64,000 nt of DNA from Saccharibacillus soli (GCA_002189105.1 NIOB01000002.1:681056-745055), one strand, 5' to 3'; shown: positions 1-8,100, counted from the first letter of the stretch. Notes: a model not told the origin generated them from the letters alone. Numbers and translations: made by a program.

Positions 1-521
1 TGTTGCTGATCGTAGCTTTCTTCATTGCCAAGCGAACGGAGCAGGGGGCTTATTGGATTGATTACATGAAGCTCAAGGTTCCGGTCTTCGGCAAGCTGAA
101 TCAGAAGAGTTCGATTGCGCAGTTCACTCGTACATTCTCTTCCTTATATGCAAGTGCTGTGCCAGTGCTTCAGTCGTTGACGATCGTAGAGGATGTGGCT
201 GGTAATAAAGTCATCGGTAAAGTGATTCGCAGTGCGGGTGATTCGCTTCGTCAGGGACGTTCGTTATCTGCACCGCTGGAAAAGTCATGGGTGTTCCCAC
301 CGTTAGTTACCCAGATGGTGGCGATTGGCGAAGAGACCGGGGCATTGGGGGATATGCTCAGTAAAGTCGCGGATTTCTACGAAATGGACGTGGATAATAC
401 GGTGGATCGGTTGAAATCGCTGCTTGAACCGCTGCTGATCGTATTTCTGGCGGCAGTGGTCGGTCTAATTATGGCTGCGATTATGCTGCCGATGTTCACT
501 TTGTACAGCAGCGTATCTTGA
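1..521 (+). CDS. pilC: Type IV pilus / type II secretion inner-membrane platform protein PilC, C-terminal part
   Basis: This is the end of a PilC/GspF-family protein, the polytopic inner-membrane platform on which the pilus ATPases act. The gene is cut by the left edge: the frame is open from base 3 with no start or ribosome binding site, so only about the last 172 residues are present. They form the second family domain: a cytoplasmic helical segment (PVFGKLNQKSSIAQFTRTF), the conserved IGEETGALGDML stretch, and a hydrophobic C-terminal membrane segment ending in LPMFTLYSSVS. The gene precedes a pilin, prepilin peptidase and pilM/N/O genes, which supports a pilus role over secretion. The ATPase genes pilB and pilT are presumably upstream, outside the window. 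Confidence 0.93.
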   Translation, partial: LLIVAFFIAKRTEQGAYWIDYMKLKVPVFGKLNQKSSIAQFTRTFSSLYASAVPVLQSLTIVEDVAGNKVIGKVIRSAGDSLRQGRSLSAPLEKSWVFPPLVTQMVAIGEETGALGDMLSKVADFYEMDVDNTVDRLKSLLEPLLIVFLAAVVGLIMAAIMLPMFTLYSSVS

Positions 522-652
522 AAAGCGCGGCTCCATATGAAGGGCCCTCTTCATACAGGGATATGTGTGGCGCCGCGATTAGGTCCAGCTTATCGGACTG
601 AAAGGCAACAACCGGATCAACTCCGGAAAAAAATTACGGGAGTGAAGACAGG
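522..652 (+). other. Structured 5' leader of the pilin gene
   Basis: The gap between pilC and the pilin gene contains an imperfect long stem, CGCGGC near 528 pairing with GCCGCG near 574, enclosing a GAAG...CTTC hairpin. Two small stems follow: GTCC/GGAC near 582-598 and CCGG/CCGG near 612-626. No run of T follows, so it does not look like an intrinsic terminator. Clostridial pilin leaders sometimes carry c-di-GMP riboswitches, but the conserved core of that riboswitch is not visible here. Confidence 0.3.
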
Positions 653-1144
653 ATGAATCAAGCAGTAGAGGTTGTTAATGAAGTTGAAATGAAGGAATCT
701 CGCAAGTCAACGTTCATGCAGCGCGTATGGACAAAAATGGGCAAGGACGAAAAGGGCTTTACGCTGATCGAACTTTTGGCGGTATTGGTTATCATTGCAA
801 TCATCGCCGTTATTGCGATTCCGCTGATCGGCAATATCATTAATAAGTCCAGAGAGAGTGGGGACTTGAGTGCAGCGAGCCAAATGTACAACGCAGCAAG
901 AATGTACGTGATTGATAAAAATAACGGAGATTTCACTAAGGAGTCCCCAATCACATTGAAGATGTTGGTAGATGGTAAGTATATCGATGCGAATCTTGTA
1001 CTGCCAAGCTCTAAAGTGGCGTTGGATCCAGCTAAGGCTACAGTAACTTTTGATACTACTTCGGGTGCTTTGACGGAGGTTAATCTCTACACAACGAAAG
1101 ATAATACCTTCACAGCTAAACAAGTTCTCAGCGCAACCAAGTAA
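653..1144 (+). CDS. Type IV major-pilin-like prepilin (163 aa)
   Basis: This gene encodes a prepilin with a class III signal. The cleavage site is KG|FTLIELLAVL, with glycine at -1, phenylalanine at +1 and glutamate at +5, followed by a hydrophobic helix to about residue 58. The rest is a small globular domain of about 105 residues with no recognised name. The prepilin peptidase encoded just downstream should remove the leader and methylate the phenylalanine. The start ATG has a GGGAGTG ribosome binding site 8 nt upstream and gives an unusually long charged leader of about 35 residues. The internal ATGs at residues 13, 22 and 29 lack good ribosome binding sites. It is the only pilin gene in the window and ends at a clear terminator. 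The pilin class is certain; whether it is the major subunit is inferred. Confidence 0.92.
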   Translation: MNQAVEVVNEVEMKESRKSTFMQRVWTKMGKDEKGFTLIELLAVLVIIAIIAVIAIPLIGNIINKSRESGDLSAASQMYNAARMYVIDKNNGDFTKESPITLKMLVDGKYIDANLVLPSSKVALDPAKATVTFDTTSGALTEVNLYTTKDNTFTAKQVLSATK

Positions 1145-1173
1145 TTTATAGATCAGGTGAAGTACAGGGGGAA

Positions 1174-1205
1174 GCCGGAAAAACAAAATGTTTTTCCGGT
1201 TTATC
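1174..1205 (+). terminator. Intrinsic terminator after the pilin gene
   Basis: A 10-bp perfect stem, CCGGAAAAAC / GTTTTTCCGG with a 5-nt loop, is followed by a T-rich tract. It lies 30 nt after the pilin stop codon. It would allow strong pilin expression with limited read-through into the prepilin peptidase gene. Confidence 0.85.
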
Positions 1206-1383
1206 TTTATGCTTTAATCTTTTATGATCTATGGGCTACCAAAACCCTAGTGGAAGGCCAAGCGATTGTAGAGAGTCAGAGCGGTCGCCCTTACACTTTT
1301 CTTTCCTGTCCGAATCTAATCGGCAGTCGAGGGCAGCCTCGATTGGAACAACCTTCTAGAATGGAGCGCCGTATTCTGATACC

Positions 1384-2139
1384 ATGACCATCTTCATCTC
1401 AATCTACATTGCCATCATCGGCCTATTATTCGGTTCTTTCTTCAATGTCGTCGGTCTGCGTGTTCCTGCTGGTGAATCGATTGTTCGCCCGCCGTCACGC
1501 TGCGGCAGCTGTAATCATCAGCTTGGCGCCAAGGATATGGTTCCGGTGTTTAGCTATCTTTTCTCGGGCGGAAAATGTCGGCACTGCGGCGTCAAAGTCT
1601 CACCGATCTATCCGCTGTTTGAGGCAGCGACAGGTTTTCTCTTCTTATGGACATATCTCCGCTTCGGCTTGACGGGGGCGGCCGCAATCGGCGTCGTGCT
1701 CGCCAGCCTGTGCGTGATCGTCACGGTCGCGGATTTGAAATATATGCGGATTCCCAATCAAGTGCTGCTCTTTTTCACGCCAATCCTCATCGTTCTTCGT
1801 CTGGTATTTATGGAAGCTCCCTGGTGGCATTATGTGCTGGGCGGTGTATTCGGCGGGGGATTGATTCTGTTGATTGCGTTGGTGACTAGAGGCGGCATGG
1901 GGATGGGAGACGTCAAGTTATTTGCTTTGTGTGGATTCGTGTTGGGTCTTGGACCCACGGTGCTGGCTTTTATGCTGGCTTGTTTATGTGGCACAGTCAT
2001 TGGCGTTGTGCTGATCGCCTTCAAGCGGGTACAGCGTAAGCAGCCTATTCCCTTTGGACCTTGGCTTGCGCTGGGCACCTTGATTGCTTATCTTTATGGA
2101 ACGCAGATTATCGGCGCATATTTCTCGCTGATCGGTTAG
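1384..2139 (+). CDS. pilD: Prepilin peptidase / N-methyltransferase (A24 family)
   Basis: This polytopic membrane aspartyl protease (251 aa) cleaves the glycine-terminated leader of type IV prepilins and N-methylates the new first residue. The N-terminal methylase region has the expected GSFFNVVGLRVP motif and two CxxC pairs (Cys40/43 and Cys65/68) that bind zinc. The two catalytic aspartates are Asp117 in VADLKYMRIPN and Asp176 in GMGMGDVKLF. About seven membrane helices follow the usual pattern. The start gives the standard family N-terminus, but the nearest GGAG is 17 nt upstream, so initiation looks weak. The stop codon overlaps the ribosome binding site of the next gene, so it is co-transcribed with pilMN. 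Confidence 0.95.
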   Translation: MTIFISIYIAIIGLLFGSFFNVVGLRVPAGESIVRPPSRCGSCNHQLGAKDMVPVFSYLFSGGKCRHCGVKVSPIYPLFEAATGFLFLWTYLRFGLTGAAAIGVVLASLCVIVTVADLKYMRIPNQVLLFFTPILIVLRLVFMEAPWWHYVLGGVFGGGLILLIALVTRGGMGMGDVKLFALCGFVLGLGPTVLAFMLACLCGTVIGVVLIAFKRVQRKQPIPFGPWLALGTLIAYLYGTQIIGAYFSLIG

Positions 2140-2154
2140 GAGGAACAACCAGGC

Positions 2155-3807
2155 ATGCTGGGACTCGCAAGCAAAAAGGCAGGTTTGTCGATTGAACAAA
2201 CCGGTGTCCGCTACATCCAACTTAAAAACAACAAGACCTGGGAGATCGAAAAGCAGAGCTTTCTGCCGCTTGACCCTGGAACCATTATCGAAAATCAGAT
2301 TGCTGACGTAGAGGGTCTGCGTGAGCAGATTCGCCAGTGGGCAGAACAGGAAGCACTCAAGGGAAGTCGGGTCGCCCTGTCTGTGCCGCCCTCTCAGGTC
2401 ATCATCCGCAAGATGTCCATTCCCGCCATTCAACCCAAGCAGGTGCAGCAGTTGGTGGCTCTGGAAGTAGAGACGGGACTGCATCTGCCGTTTGAAGAAC
2501 CCGTATACGACTATATCTCGGTAGGTCGGGACAAACAGATGCAAGAGGACGGACGCGAAGAAGAAGTAACCCGGGTACTGGTATTCGCGGCGCCGCGCAA
2601 GCTGATTACCGAATATATCGATATTCTGGCGGGAGCGGGCATTAAGACTGAAAGCGTCGAAGTTTCGGCAACGGCGCTGTCACGCATGGCGGAGATCTCC
2701 CAAGGGCACCCATTTGGCGATACCATGTTGGTCCACCTGGAGCCTGCCCAGCTTGACGTGTATATGTTCCGCGAAGGCCAGCCCGTCTTCATGCGCACAA
2801 TCAACCTGCTGGATATTGAACAGGAAGCTCCCGTGTTTGAATCGGAGTCATATCTGGCGCAAAAATCGGCGCTTGGCGCCGACCACCTCTCTCCCGAGCA
2901 GTTGGTGGAAGTTATCGCAGAGATTTCGCGGATGTTGAATTTCTATCAGTACAGTCTGCATGATGGTGCGGCACGGATCAATGAACTGGTTGTGACCGGA
3001 GCTGAAACCAGTCGTCAACAGCTCGTAAACGAACTGCGTCAGGCGCTGATGGAGATGGAGATTCATGAGCTGCTGCTCGAATCGACACCAGGCAAGCATG
3101 CGGATGCTGCTCTGAACCTATACCGGGTGGCAGTGGGTGCAGCGCTGGTAGACGAGAAGAATCGTCAGATCGATCTGGTTCCGCGTGAAAATCGGGAAAC
3201 CCGGTTGTTCCCTTACATTCTGGCAGGGATGCTTGTCGTGTGGGTTCTGGCGGTGGGAACGGTCGCTTTCTATTATGTAACGCTTCAGCGGCAGACAGAA
3301 GATCAGGTGGTACAGATCCAGCAGTTGAACACGGAACTTCAAGTCAAAGTGCTCAAGCTTCAAGAATCCACTGGAACAACAGCCTCGCCGGAGAAACTGA
3401 TCGAAGCCATTATGCAGGCCCGTTCGGATGCCTATGCGATTTTAAATGAGATCAATGGAGCGATTCCGGCAGGCGGGATTATTCGGAATATCGCGTATCA
3501 GCAGGGAAGCTCGATTGATCTGACCGTGGACTTTACCCGGATGGATCAGACCTCTTCTTATCTGGCGCGTCTAAAAGAAATGAGTTTCACTGTAGGTGCT
3601 TCCGTGCAGCGCATCTATCAGGAAACCGATACGGGAGCCGGGGCCGCCGCCGCGCGGATGTACGGAGCCGTCTATCGCATTGATATGATGCCGAATAATG
3701 CCGCGGGAGCAGCATCCCAAGCCGCGCAGGCGCTGGTGCCTCAAGCAGGCTCTGGAGCAGATACTAAAGATTTGGAGGAAGTGACTGATGATGCAAAGAA
3801 TCCTTAA
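2155..3807 (+). CDS. pilM: PilM-PilN fusion, type IV pilus assembly protein (550 aa)
   Basis: Residues 1 to about 335 are a PilM-type actin-like ATPase domain, including SVPPSQVIIRKMSIP, EVETGLHLPFEEP and the C-terminal NLYRVAVGAAL helix. PilM normally ends there. Here the chain continues through IDLVPRENRE (339-348), which matches the short signature that PilM recruits at the N-terminus of PilN. A membrane segment at about 350-373, a coiled coil and a PilN-like periplasmic domain follow. The gene therefore looks like a natural pilM-pilN fusion. In other bacteria PilM binds the cytoplasmic tail of PilN, and PilN pairs with PilO in the membrane. TAGGAGG is 11 nt before the ATG, and pilO overlaps the 3' end by 20 nt. 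The C-terminus is Ala/Gly-rich. Confidence 0.85.
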   Translation: MLGLASKKAGLSIEQTGVRYIQLKNNKTWEIEKQSFLPLDPGTIIENQIADVEGLREQIRQWAEQEALKGSRVALSVPPSQVIIRKMSIPAIQPKQVQQLVALEVETGLHLPFEEPVYDYISVGRDKQMQEDGREEEVTRVLVFAAPRKLITEYIDILAGAGIKTESVEVSATALSRMAEISQGHPFGDTMLVHLEPAQLDVYMFREGQPVFMRTINLLDIEQEAPVFESESYLAQKSALGADHLSPEQLVEVIAEISRMLNFYQYSLHDGAARINELVVTGAETSRQQLVNELRQALMEMEIHELLLESTPGKHADAALNLYRVAVGAALVDEKNRQIDLVPRENRETRLFPYILAGMLVVWVLAVGTVAFYYVTLQRQTEDQVVQIQQLNTELQVKVLKLQESTGTTASPEKLIEAIMQARSDAYAILNEINGAIPAGGIIRNIAYQQGSSIDLTVDFTRMDQTSSYLARLKEMSFTVGASVQRIYQETDTGAGAAAARMYGAVYRIDMMPNNAAGAASQAAQALVPQAGSGADTKDLEEVTDDAKNP

Positions 3808-4429
3808 CAACCGCCAGGGCGTCATTCTGGGCATCACCGGACTGTTCCTTCTGATCCTGCTGTTCTATGTGCTTGCGATTCGGCCCAAGGCCGAGCTATG
3901 GAAATCGCAGGATGTCGAGATCGCCAGTTTGCAGCAGCAGAACGATCTGCTTCAGAGCAAGATCGAAGAACGGACTCAAGAAGAGAGCAGCAGCATGACG
4001 CCAGAGAATGTGGCAGCTGCACTGCCGCCTGATCCGGATGCTGAACAGCTAATTCTGGACATCAAGCGGATCGGTGAGCAGGCGAGTTCGAGTGTTCGTC
4101 TGTCGGACGCGACCTTCTCGTATGAAGGGGGCAGTGCGGCGCCTGAATCGACAACCGCGATCTCTCAGGCTTTGTCCGCAAATGGTCTGCGAACCGTCTA
4201 TGTAACGGTGAATGTGGAGGGGAATTACTCGCAGATTCGTTCCTGGATCAATCAGCTTCAGCAAACGAAGCGGGTGACAACGGTGGATTCGATCAGCTTC
4301 CAGCAGTCGATTCAACCGAATCAGCTGCTGTCCGCTACGATTACCTTTACGGCGAGTTATCTGCCGACTACAAGTGCAGCAGCTCCGGCTGCCGCCGATG
4401 CGGATACGGGGACAACAACGTCTCCATAA
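3788..4429 (+). CDS. pilO: PilO-like type IV pilus alignment-complex protein (213 aa)
   Basis: The protein has a short cytoplasmic N-terminus, one membrane helix (ILGITGLFLLILLFYVL, about 12-28), a coiled coil (about 35-65) and an extracytoplasmic domain with ferredoxin-like alternation (YVTVNVEGNYSQIRSWI). This is the plan of PilO/GspM-type proteins, which dimerise with PilN. It starts inside the end of pilMN with GGAGG 9 nt upstream, so translation is coupled. The tail is Ala/Thr-rich. Sequence identity within PilO is low in general, so the name rests on architecture and position. It is the last gene of the pilus operon. Confidence 0.72.
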   Translation: MMQRILNNRQGVILGITGLFLLILLFYVLAIRPKAELWKSQDVEIASLQQQNDLLQSKIEERTQEESSSMTPENVAAALPPDPDAEQLILDIKRIGEQASSSVRLSDATFSYEGGSAAPESTTAISQALSANGLRTVYVTVNVEGNYSQIRSWINQLQQTKRVTTVDSISFQQSIQPNQLLSATITFTASYLPTTSAAAPAAADADTGTTTSP

Positions 4430-4476
4430 GGCTGGGCGATGACCGTTCATTTCCCGTCTATACTGTGAGATTTACA

Positions 4477-4506
4477 TTGGACGCCGCTGCACTCGTCGGT
4501 TATACT
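4477..4506 (+). promoter_or_regulatory. Candidate sigma-A promoter in the pilO-ftsE gap
   Basis: TTGGAC at 4477 and TATACT at 4501 are separated by 18 nt. Transcription would begin near 4513 and reach the strong terminator ending at 4620, giving an RNA of about 107 nt with no coding sequence. The -35 match is weak. Confidence 0.4.
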
Positions 4507-4580
4507 AGACCGGATGGTTCCTCGTAGTTAGCAAAAGGAATCCCGTTCGTCATTTGTCATACCCGGGGTAGCACCCCGTG

Positions 4581-4620
4581 AGCTTCGGGTCCGCTGGTCG
4601 GCACACCCGAAGCTTTTTTG
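4581..4620 (+). terminator. Intrinsic terminator after the pilus operon
   Basis: AGCTTCGGGT pairs perfectly with ACCCGAAGCT over 10 bp and is followed by six T. A second hairpin (CGGGG / CCCCG, 4565-4579) lies just upstream. It closes the pilus transcript or the candidate small RNA starting near 4513. Confidence 0.88.
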
Positions 4621-4702
4621 CAAGCAGACCTATAAGAAAAACCTCCCCCCTCGGCGGCGTCGCGTCACGTAGAGATGAGAAATCCGGCTCTCTACTCACA
4701 CC

Positions 4703-4721
4703 GTAACAAATTTGTTACAAT
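4703..4721 (-). promoter_or_regulatory. WalR (YycF)-type box upstream of ftsE, overlapping a -10 element
   Basis: Read on the minus strand the sequence is TGTAAC-AAATT-TGTTAC, two perfect TGTWAH half-sites with the 5-nt spacer that defines the WalR box of Bacillus relatives. On the plus strand it overlaps a TACAAT -10 element (4716-4721) with no convincing -35, so a regulator bound here would touch the promoter directly. The same bases also read as a 16-bp palindrome. WalRK is known to control peptidoglycan hydrolases, which fits the downstream ftsEX-hydrolase operon. Function is inferred from the motif alone. Confidence 0.5.
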
Positions 4722-4883
4722 GAGATACATAAGAACGACGCGAATCAAGCGAACGGCAGGAAGCAAAGGCCGCGCTTGAATGATAGGATAGAATGTCGCA
4801 TCATGCAGGCGGCGAGAAGCAAGGCAGGCATGCGGGGGACGCGAAGATGCCTGGCTGCAAATTCAAATTCGGGAAGTGATACC

Positions 4884-5570
4884 GTGATCGAAATGCAGGA
4901 TGTGTGGAAGACATATCCGAACGGAACTCATGCACTCAAAGGGGTTTCGGTCCAGATCGACCGCAGCGAATTCGTCTACGTCGTTGGCCCCTCGGGTGCA
5001 GGTAAATCGACGTTCATGAAGCTGATGTATAGAGAAGAAGTGCCAACGAAGGGTCAGATTTCGGTGAACGGCTTCAACCTCGGCAAGCTCAAACAGCGTA
5101 ATATTCCACTGCTTCGCCGCAACATCGGAGTCATTTTCCAGGATTATCGACTGCTGCCCAAGCTTACTGCTTATGAGAATGTAGCCTTTGCCATGGAAGT
5201 CATCGAAGCGCCGCGCAAGATGATGCGCAAGCGGGTACTGGAAGTGCTCGACCTGGTGGGGCTGAAGAACAAGGCCAACCGCGAACCGCAGCATCTGTCG
5301 GGCGGTGAACAGCAGCGGGTGGCGATTGCACGGGCGATCGTAAACAATCCATCCGTGATTGTCGCAGACGAACCGACAGGCAATCTGGACCCGGAGACAT
5401 CCTGGGGCATCATGCAGCTGCTCGACGAGATCAATTTCCGTGGGACGACCATCGTGATGGCGACGCATAACAAGGAGATCGTCAACACGATGCGCAAGCG
5501 GGTGCTTGCGATTGAAAATGGTCAGGTCGTCCGCGACCAGCTGAGGGGAGAATACGGTTATGAATTTTAG
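4884..5570 (+). CDS. ftsE: Cell division ABC transporter ATP-binding protein FtsE
   Basis: FtsE is the cytoplasmic ATPase of the FtsEX complex, which converts ATP hydrolysis into activation of a cell-wall hydrolase outside the membrane. The sequence shows Walker A GPSGAGKST (residues 35-43), the LSGGEQQR signature and Walker B VIVADEPTGNLDP. The GTG at 4884, with GGGAAGTGAT just upstream, gives 228 residues, the same length as Bacillus FtsE, and the normal start (V/M)IEMQDVWKTYPNG. An upstream in-frame ATG at 4776 would add an unrelated 36-residue extension and is not favoured. The end overlaps ftsX by 11 nt. Confidence 0.97.
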   Translation: MIEMQDVWKTYPNGTHALKGVSVQIDRSEFVYVVGPSGAGKSTFMKLMYREEVPTKGQISVNGFNLGKLKQRNIPLLRRNIGVIFQDYRLLPKLTAYENVAFAMEVIEAPRKMMRKRVLEVLDLVGLKNKANREPQHLSGGEQQRVAIARAIVNNPSVIVADEPTGNLDPETSWGIMQLLDEINFRGTTIVMATHNKEIVNTMRKRVLAIENGQVVRDQLRGEYGYEF

Positions 5571-6468
5571 CACCCTTCTGCGGCATCTGCGCGAAGGAAC
5601 GAAAAACGTATTCCGCAACGGCTGGATGTCTGTCGCTTCGATGTTGTCCATCGTTGTCTCATTGACGCTGTTGGGTGTGGCGCTGCTCCTGGTGCTGAAC
5701 CTGGATCGGGCAGCGGATGCGGCCGATAAGCAGATTGAGATCAGCGTGTTCCTGAACCTCAATATCGATCAGTCGGAACGGGATGTCATTGAACAGACCA
5801 TTCGCAGCATGCCGGAAGTTCAGGATCTGACCTTCGTATCGAAGGCAGAAGGCCTGGAGACCATGCGCAAGACACTGGGTGATGCGATGGTGAAGGGATA
5901 TGAAGAATCGGGGACGAACCCGCTGCCCGATATGTACAAGGTTCGGGTGATTGAAGCCACCACCGTACCTTTTGTTGCGGACAAGATTACGAATCTGAAT
6001 AATACCTATACAGATAAACCGATCTACGAAGTCGATTACGGCAAAGGAACGGCAGAGAAGCTGTTCCAATGGACCCAGACGGTTCGTGTGGTGGGATTGG
6101 TACTGGTTCTGGCACTTGGCGTGATGGCGATGTTCCTGATTGCCAATACCATCAAGGTTACGATTATTGCCCGCAGACGCGAGATTGCGATCATGAAGCT
6201 CGTCGGTGCGACCAATCGCTTCATCCGCTGGCCGTTCTTCGTGGAAGGCGTGCTGGTAGGAGTGACAGGCGCGGCGATTACCCTGGCGATTCTGCTGTAT
6301 GGTTACTTCAGGGTTGAACTGGCGGCTGCCGATTGGAGCCAGGCCCTCTTCACTCTGCTCCCGCTTGAAGACATCTGGGTATGGTTCAGCGTGCTGATTC
6401 TCGGACTTGGCTTCCTGATTGGAGCCTGGGGCAGCACCATTTCGATCCGTAAATTTTTGAAGGTCTGA
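5560..6468 (+). CDS. ftsX: Cell division ABC transporter permease FtsX
   Basis: This 302-residue membrane partner of FtsE has the FtsX fold: a cytoplasmic N-terminus, a first membrane helix (about 23-47), a large extracellular loop (about 50-170, with QIEISVFLNLNIDQSERD) that contacts the hydrolase, then three membrane helices. The motif ARRREIAIMKLVGATNRFIRWPF is typical. GAGGGGAGAA precedes the ATG, which lies inside ftsE. The complex is expected to regulate the M23 protein encoded 56 nt downstream. Confidence 0.96.
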   Translation: MNFSTLLRHLREGTKNVFRNGWMSVASMLSIVVSLTLLGVALLLVLNLDRAADAADKQIEISVFLNLNIDQSERDVIEQTIRSMPEVQDLTFVSKAEGLETMRKTLGDAMVKGYEESGTNPLPDMYKVRVIEATTVPFVADKITNLNNTYTDKPIYEVDYGKGTAEKLFQWTQTVRVVGLVLVLALGVMAMFLIANTIKVTIIARRREIAIMKLVGATNRFIRWPFFVEGVLVGVTGAAITLAILLYGYFRVELAAADWSQALFTLLPLEDIWVWFSVLILGLGFLIGAWGSTISIRKFLKV

Positions 6469-6523
6469 CGCTGCCGTTAGGGATGCCAACACTAATTCGG
6501 AATAAAAGGATGGGGAACCCGTT

Positions 6524-7912
6524 TTGAAGAAAACAGCTTCGGTATTGGCCGGCATTTTGTTGGCCGCAGTGATCGTTCAACCCGCCAGCTCATATGCAGC
6601 AGGATCAACGGATAAGATCGACCGCCAGCTTCAGCAGCTTCAGCAGCAGGAGAAGAACGCGCAGGCGCAGAAAAATGCAGCAGAAGCGGACAAAAAAGAG
6701 GCCCAGCACAACAAAAATAAAACGGCCCAATATCTGGAGCAGGTGCTGGCAAACATCGAGGTCGTGGGCAGCAAGCTTACTCAGGTCACGATGGAACTGT
6801 CGGAGACCGAGATTGCACTTGAGAAGACCAAGCAGGAACTCGAAGCGGCCAAAAAACGGATTAACGAACGTGAAGGTCTGCTGGATACTCGGGTGCGCAT
6901 GATGTATACCGATGGATTCGTATCCTACCTCGATGTATTGATGGCCTCGGCGGACTTCGGTGATTTTCTGAACCGGGCCGATTCAATCAAGCGGATTATC
7001 GGACAGGATCATAACATCATCGAAGAACAGAAGCAGGACCAGGAGTTGGTTGTTCAGAAGCAGGCGGAACTGGAAACGCAGTACGCCAAACAGACCCAAC
7101 TGTTGGCCGAAGTCGAGACGCATAAAAAAGAGCTGGATGCCAAGGAACAGGAAAAGCGCAAGCTGATTGCTCAATATGACGCCGACATCGAAGAAGCGGA
7201 CGAAATCAGTCAGGAACAAGATTCCATGCTGGTCGATTTTGCGACAAAACGTTCCGATCTGGAGCGTGAGAAACGGGAGATCGAAGAAGCTCAGCGCCGT
7301 GCCGCAGCAGAAGCAGCTCTGCGTCAGGCTCAGGAGAGAGCGCGGAAAGCGGCAGAAGCCAAGAAAATCGAGGAGCAGCGTCAGGCGGAAGCCGATGCGG
7401 CTCGCGCAGCGAAGGAAGTTGAATCTTCTTCCAACACCAGCGACTACTCGTATTCGGAAAATTCGCCGACTCCTTCGCCTTCACCCGATTCTACTCCGTC
7501 CAATTCGTCGTCAGGCGGTTCGATGCTGACGCCGGTGGACAATTACCGGATGTCTTCGGGCTTCGGCACTCGGGTTCACCCGATTACCGGCAAGATCAAG
7601 AAGCATACGGGCGTTGACCTCGCTGCTCCACAAGGTACAGATATTCATGCAGCCGCAGACGGTGTCGTGACCGTAGCGCAGTGGTGGAACGGGTACGGTA
7701 ACACGGTGGTCATCGACCACGGTAACGGCGTATGGACGCTGTACGGGCATATCCGTGATGGCGGGATTCAAGTCAAGCCAGGTCAGACCATTAAGCGCGG
7801 CGAGAAGATCGCTGAAGTGGGTTCGACGGGCAACTCGACCGGTCCTCACTGCCACTTCGAGGTGCGCATCAATGGTGAGCCGGTTAATCCGGTTCCTTAC
7901 CTGGGCTGGTAA
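6524..7912 (+). CDS. Secreted coiled-coil M23 murein hydrolase, probable FtsEX partner (462 aa)
   Basis: The protein has a signal peptide (about 1-26), a long coiled coil (about 30-300), a Ser/Pro-rich linker and a C-terminal M23/LytM domain (about 340-460). The zinc ligands of an active endopeptidase are present: His361 and Asp365 in HTGVD, and the HxH at His442/His444. This differs from E. coli EnvC, whose LytM domain is degenerate, and from B. subtilis CwlO, which carries NlpC/P60. The coiled coil is the part that docks on FtsX in such proteins. The TTG start at 6524 follows AAAGGATGGGG with 8-nt spacing. The place directly after ftsEX makes it the likely hydrolase they control. Confidence 0.9.
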   Translation: MKKTASVLAGILLAAVIVQPASSYAAGSTDKIDRQLQQLQQQEKNAQAQKNAAEADKKEAQHNKNKTAQYLEQVLANIEVVGSKLTQVTMELSETEIALEKTKQELEAAKKRINEREGLLDTRVRMMYTDGFVSYLDVLMASADFGDFLNRADSIKRIIGQDHNIIEEQKQDQELVVQKQAELETQYAKQTQLLAEVETHKKELDAKEQEKRKLIAQYDADIEEADEISQEQDSMLVDFATKRSDLEREKREIEEAQRRAAAEAALRQAQERARKAAEAKKIEEQRQAEADAARAAKEVESSSNTSDYSYSENSPTPSPSPDSTPSNSSSGGSMLTPVDNYRMSSGFGTRVHPITGKIKKHTGVDLAAPQGTDIHAAADGVVTVAQWWNGYGNTVVIDHGNGVWTLYGHIRDGGIQVKPGQTIKRGEKIAEVGSTGNSTGPHCHFEVRINGEPVNPVPYLGW

Positions 7913-7936
7913 ACAGACAGCATACAGCCGTTCACA

Positions 7937-7983
7937 CGCAAGTTCTACAGTCCCCGTCCGGCTGCTGCCGGGCGGGGCTTGCG
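7937..7983 (+). terminator. GC-rich hairpin after the M23 gene
   Basis: CGCAAG at 7937 pairs with CTTGCG at 7978, enclosing CCCCGTCCGGC / GCCGGGCGGGG. The stem is strong but no T run follows, so it may be an mRNA-stabilising or pausing structure rather than a true intrinsic terminator. Confidence 0.35.
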
Positions 7984-8100
7984 TCTAGGCGGACTCTGGT
8001 TCAAAATAAGGAATACCATCATTTCAAGACGCGTACGTAAACATGGGCAAGAGCGGAGTTTGCATACATGTCAAAGGATACTTCTAAGGAGGCTTGCACC

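Noticed and set aside
522-652. c-di-GMP riboswitch before the pilin gene
   Set aside because: Stems exist, but the conserved core bases of either c-di-GMP riboswitch class are not present.
1157-1387. 76-codon frame whose stop overlaps the prepilin peptidase ATG (ATGA)
   Set aside because: It runs through the strong pilin terminator, has no ribosome binding site at its GTG and no recognisable protein character.
4776-4883. 36-codon N-terminal extension of FtsE
   Set aside because: It has no family similarity; the GTG at 4884 restores the normal length and N-terminus.
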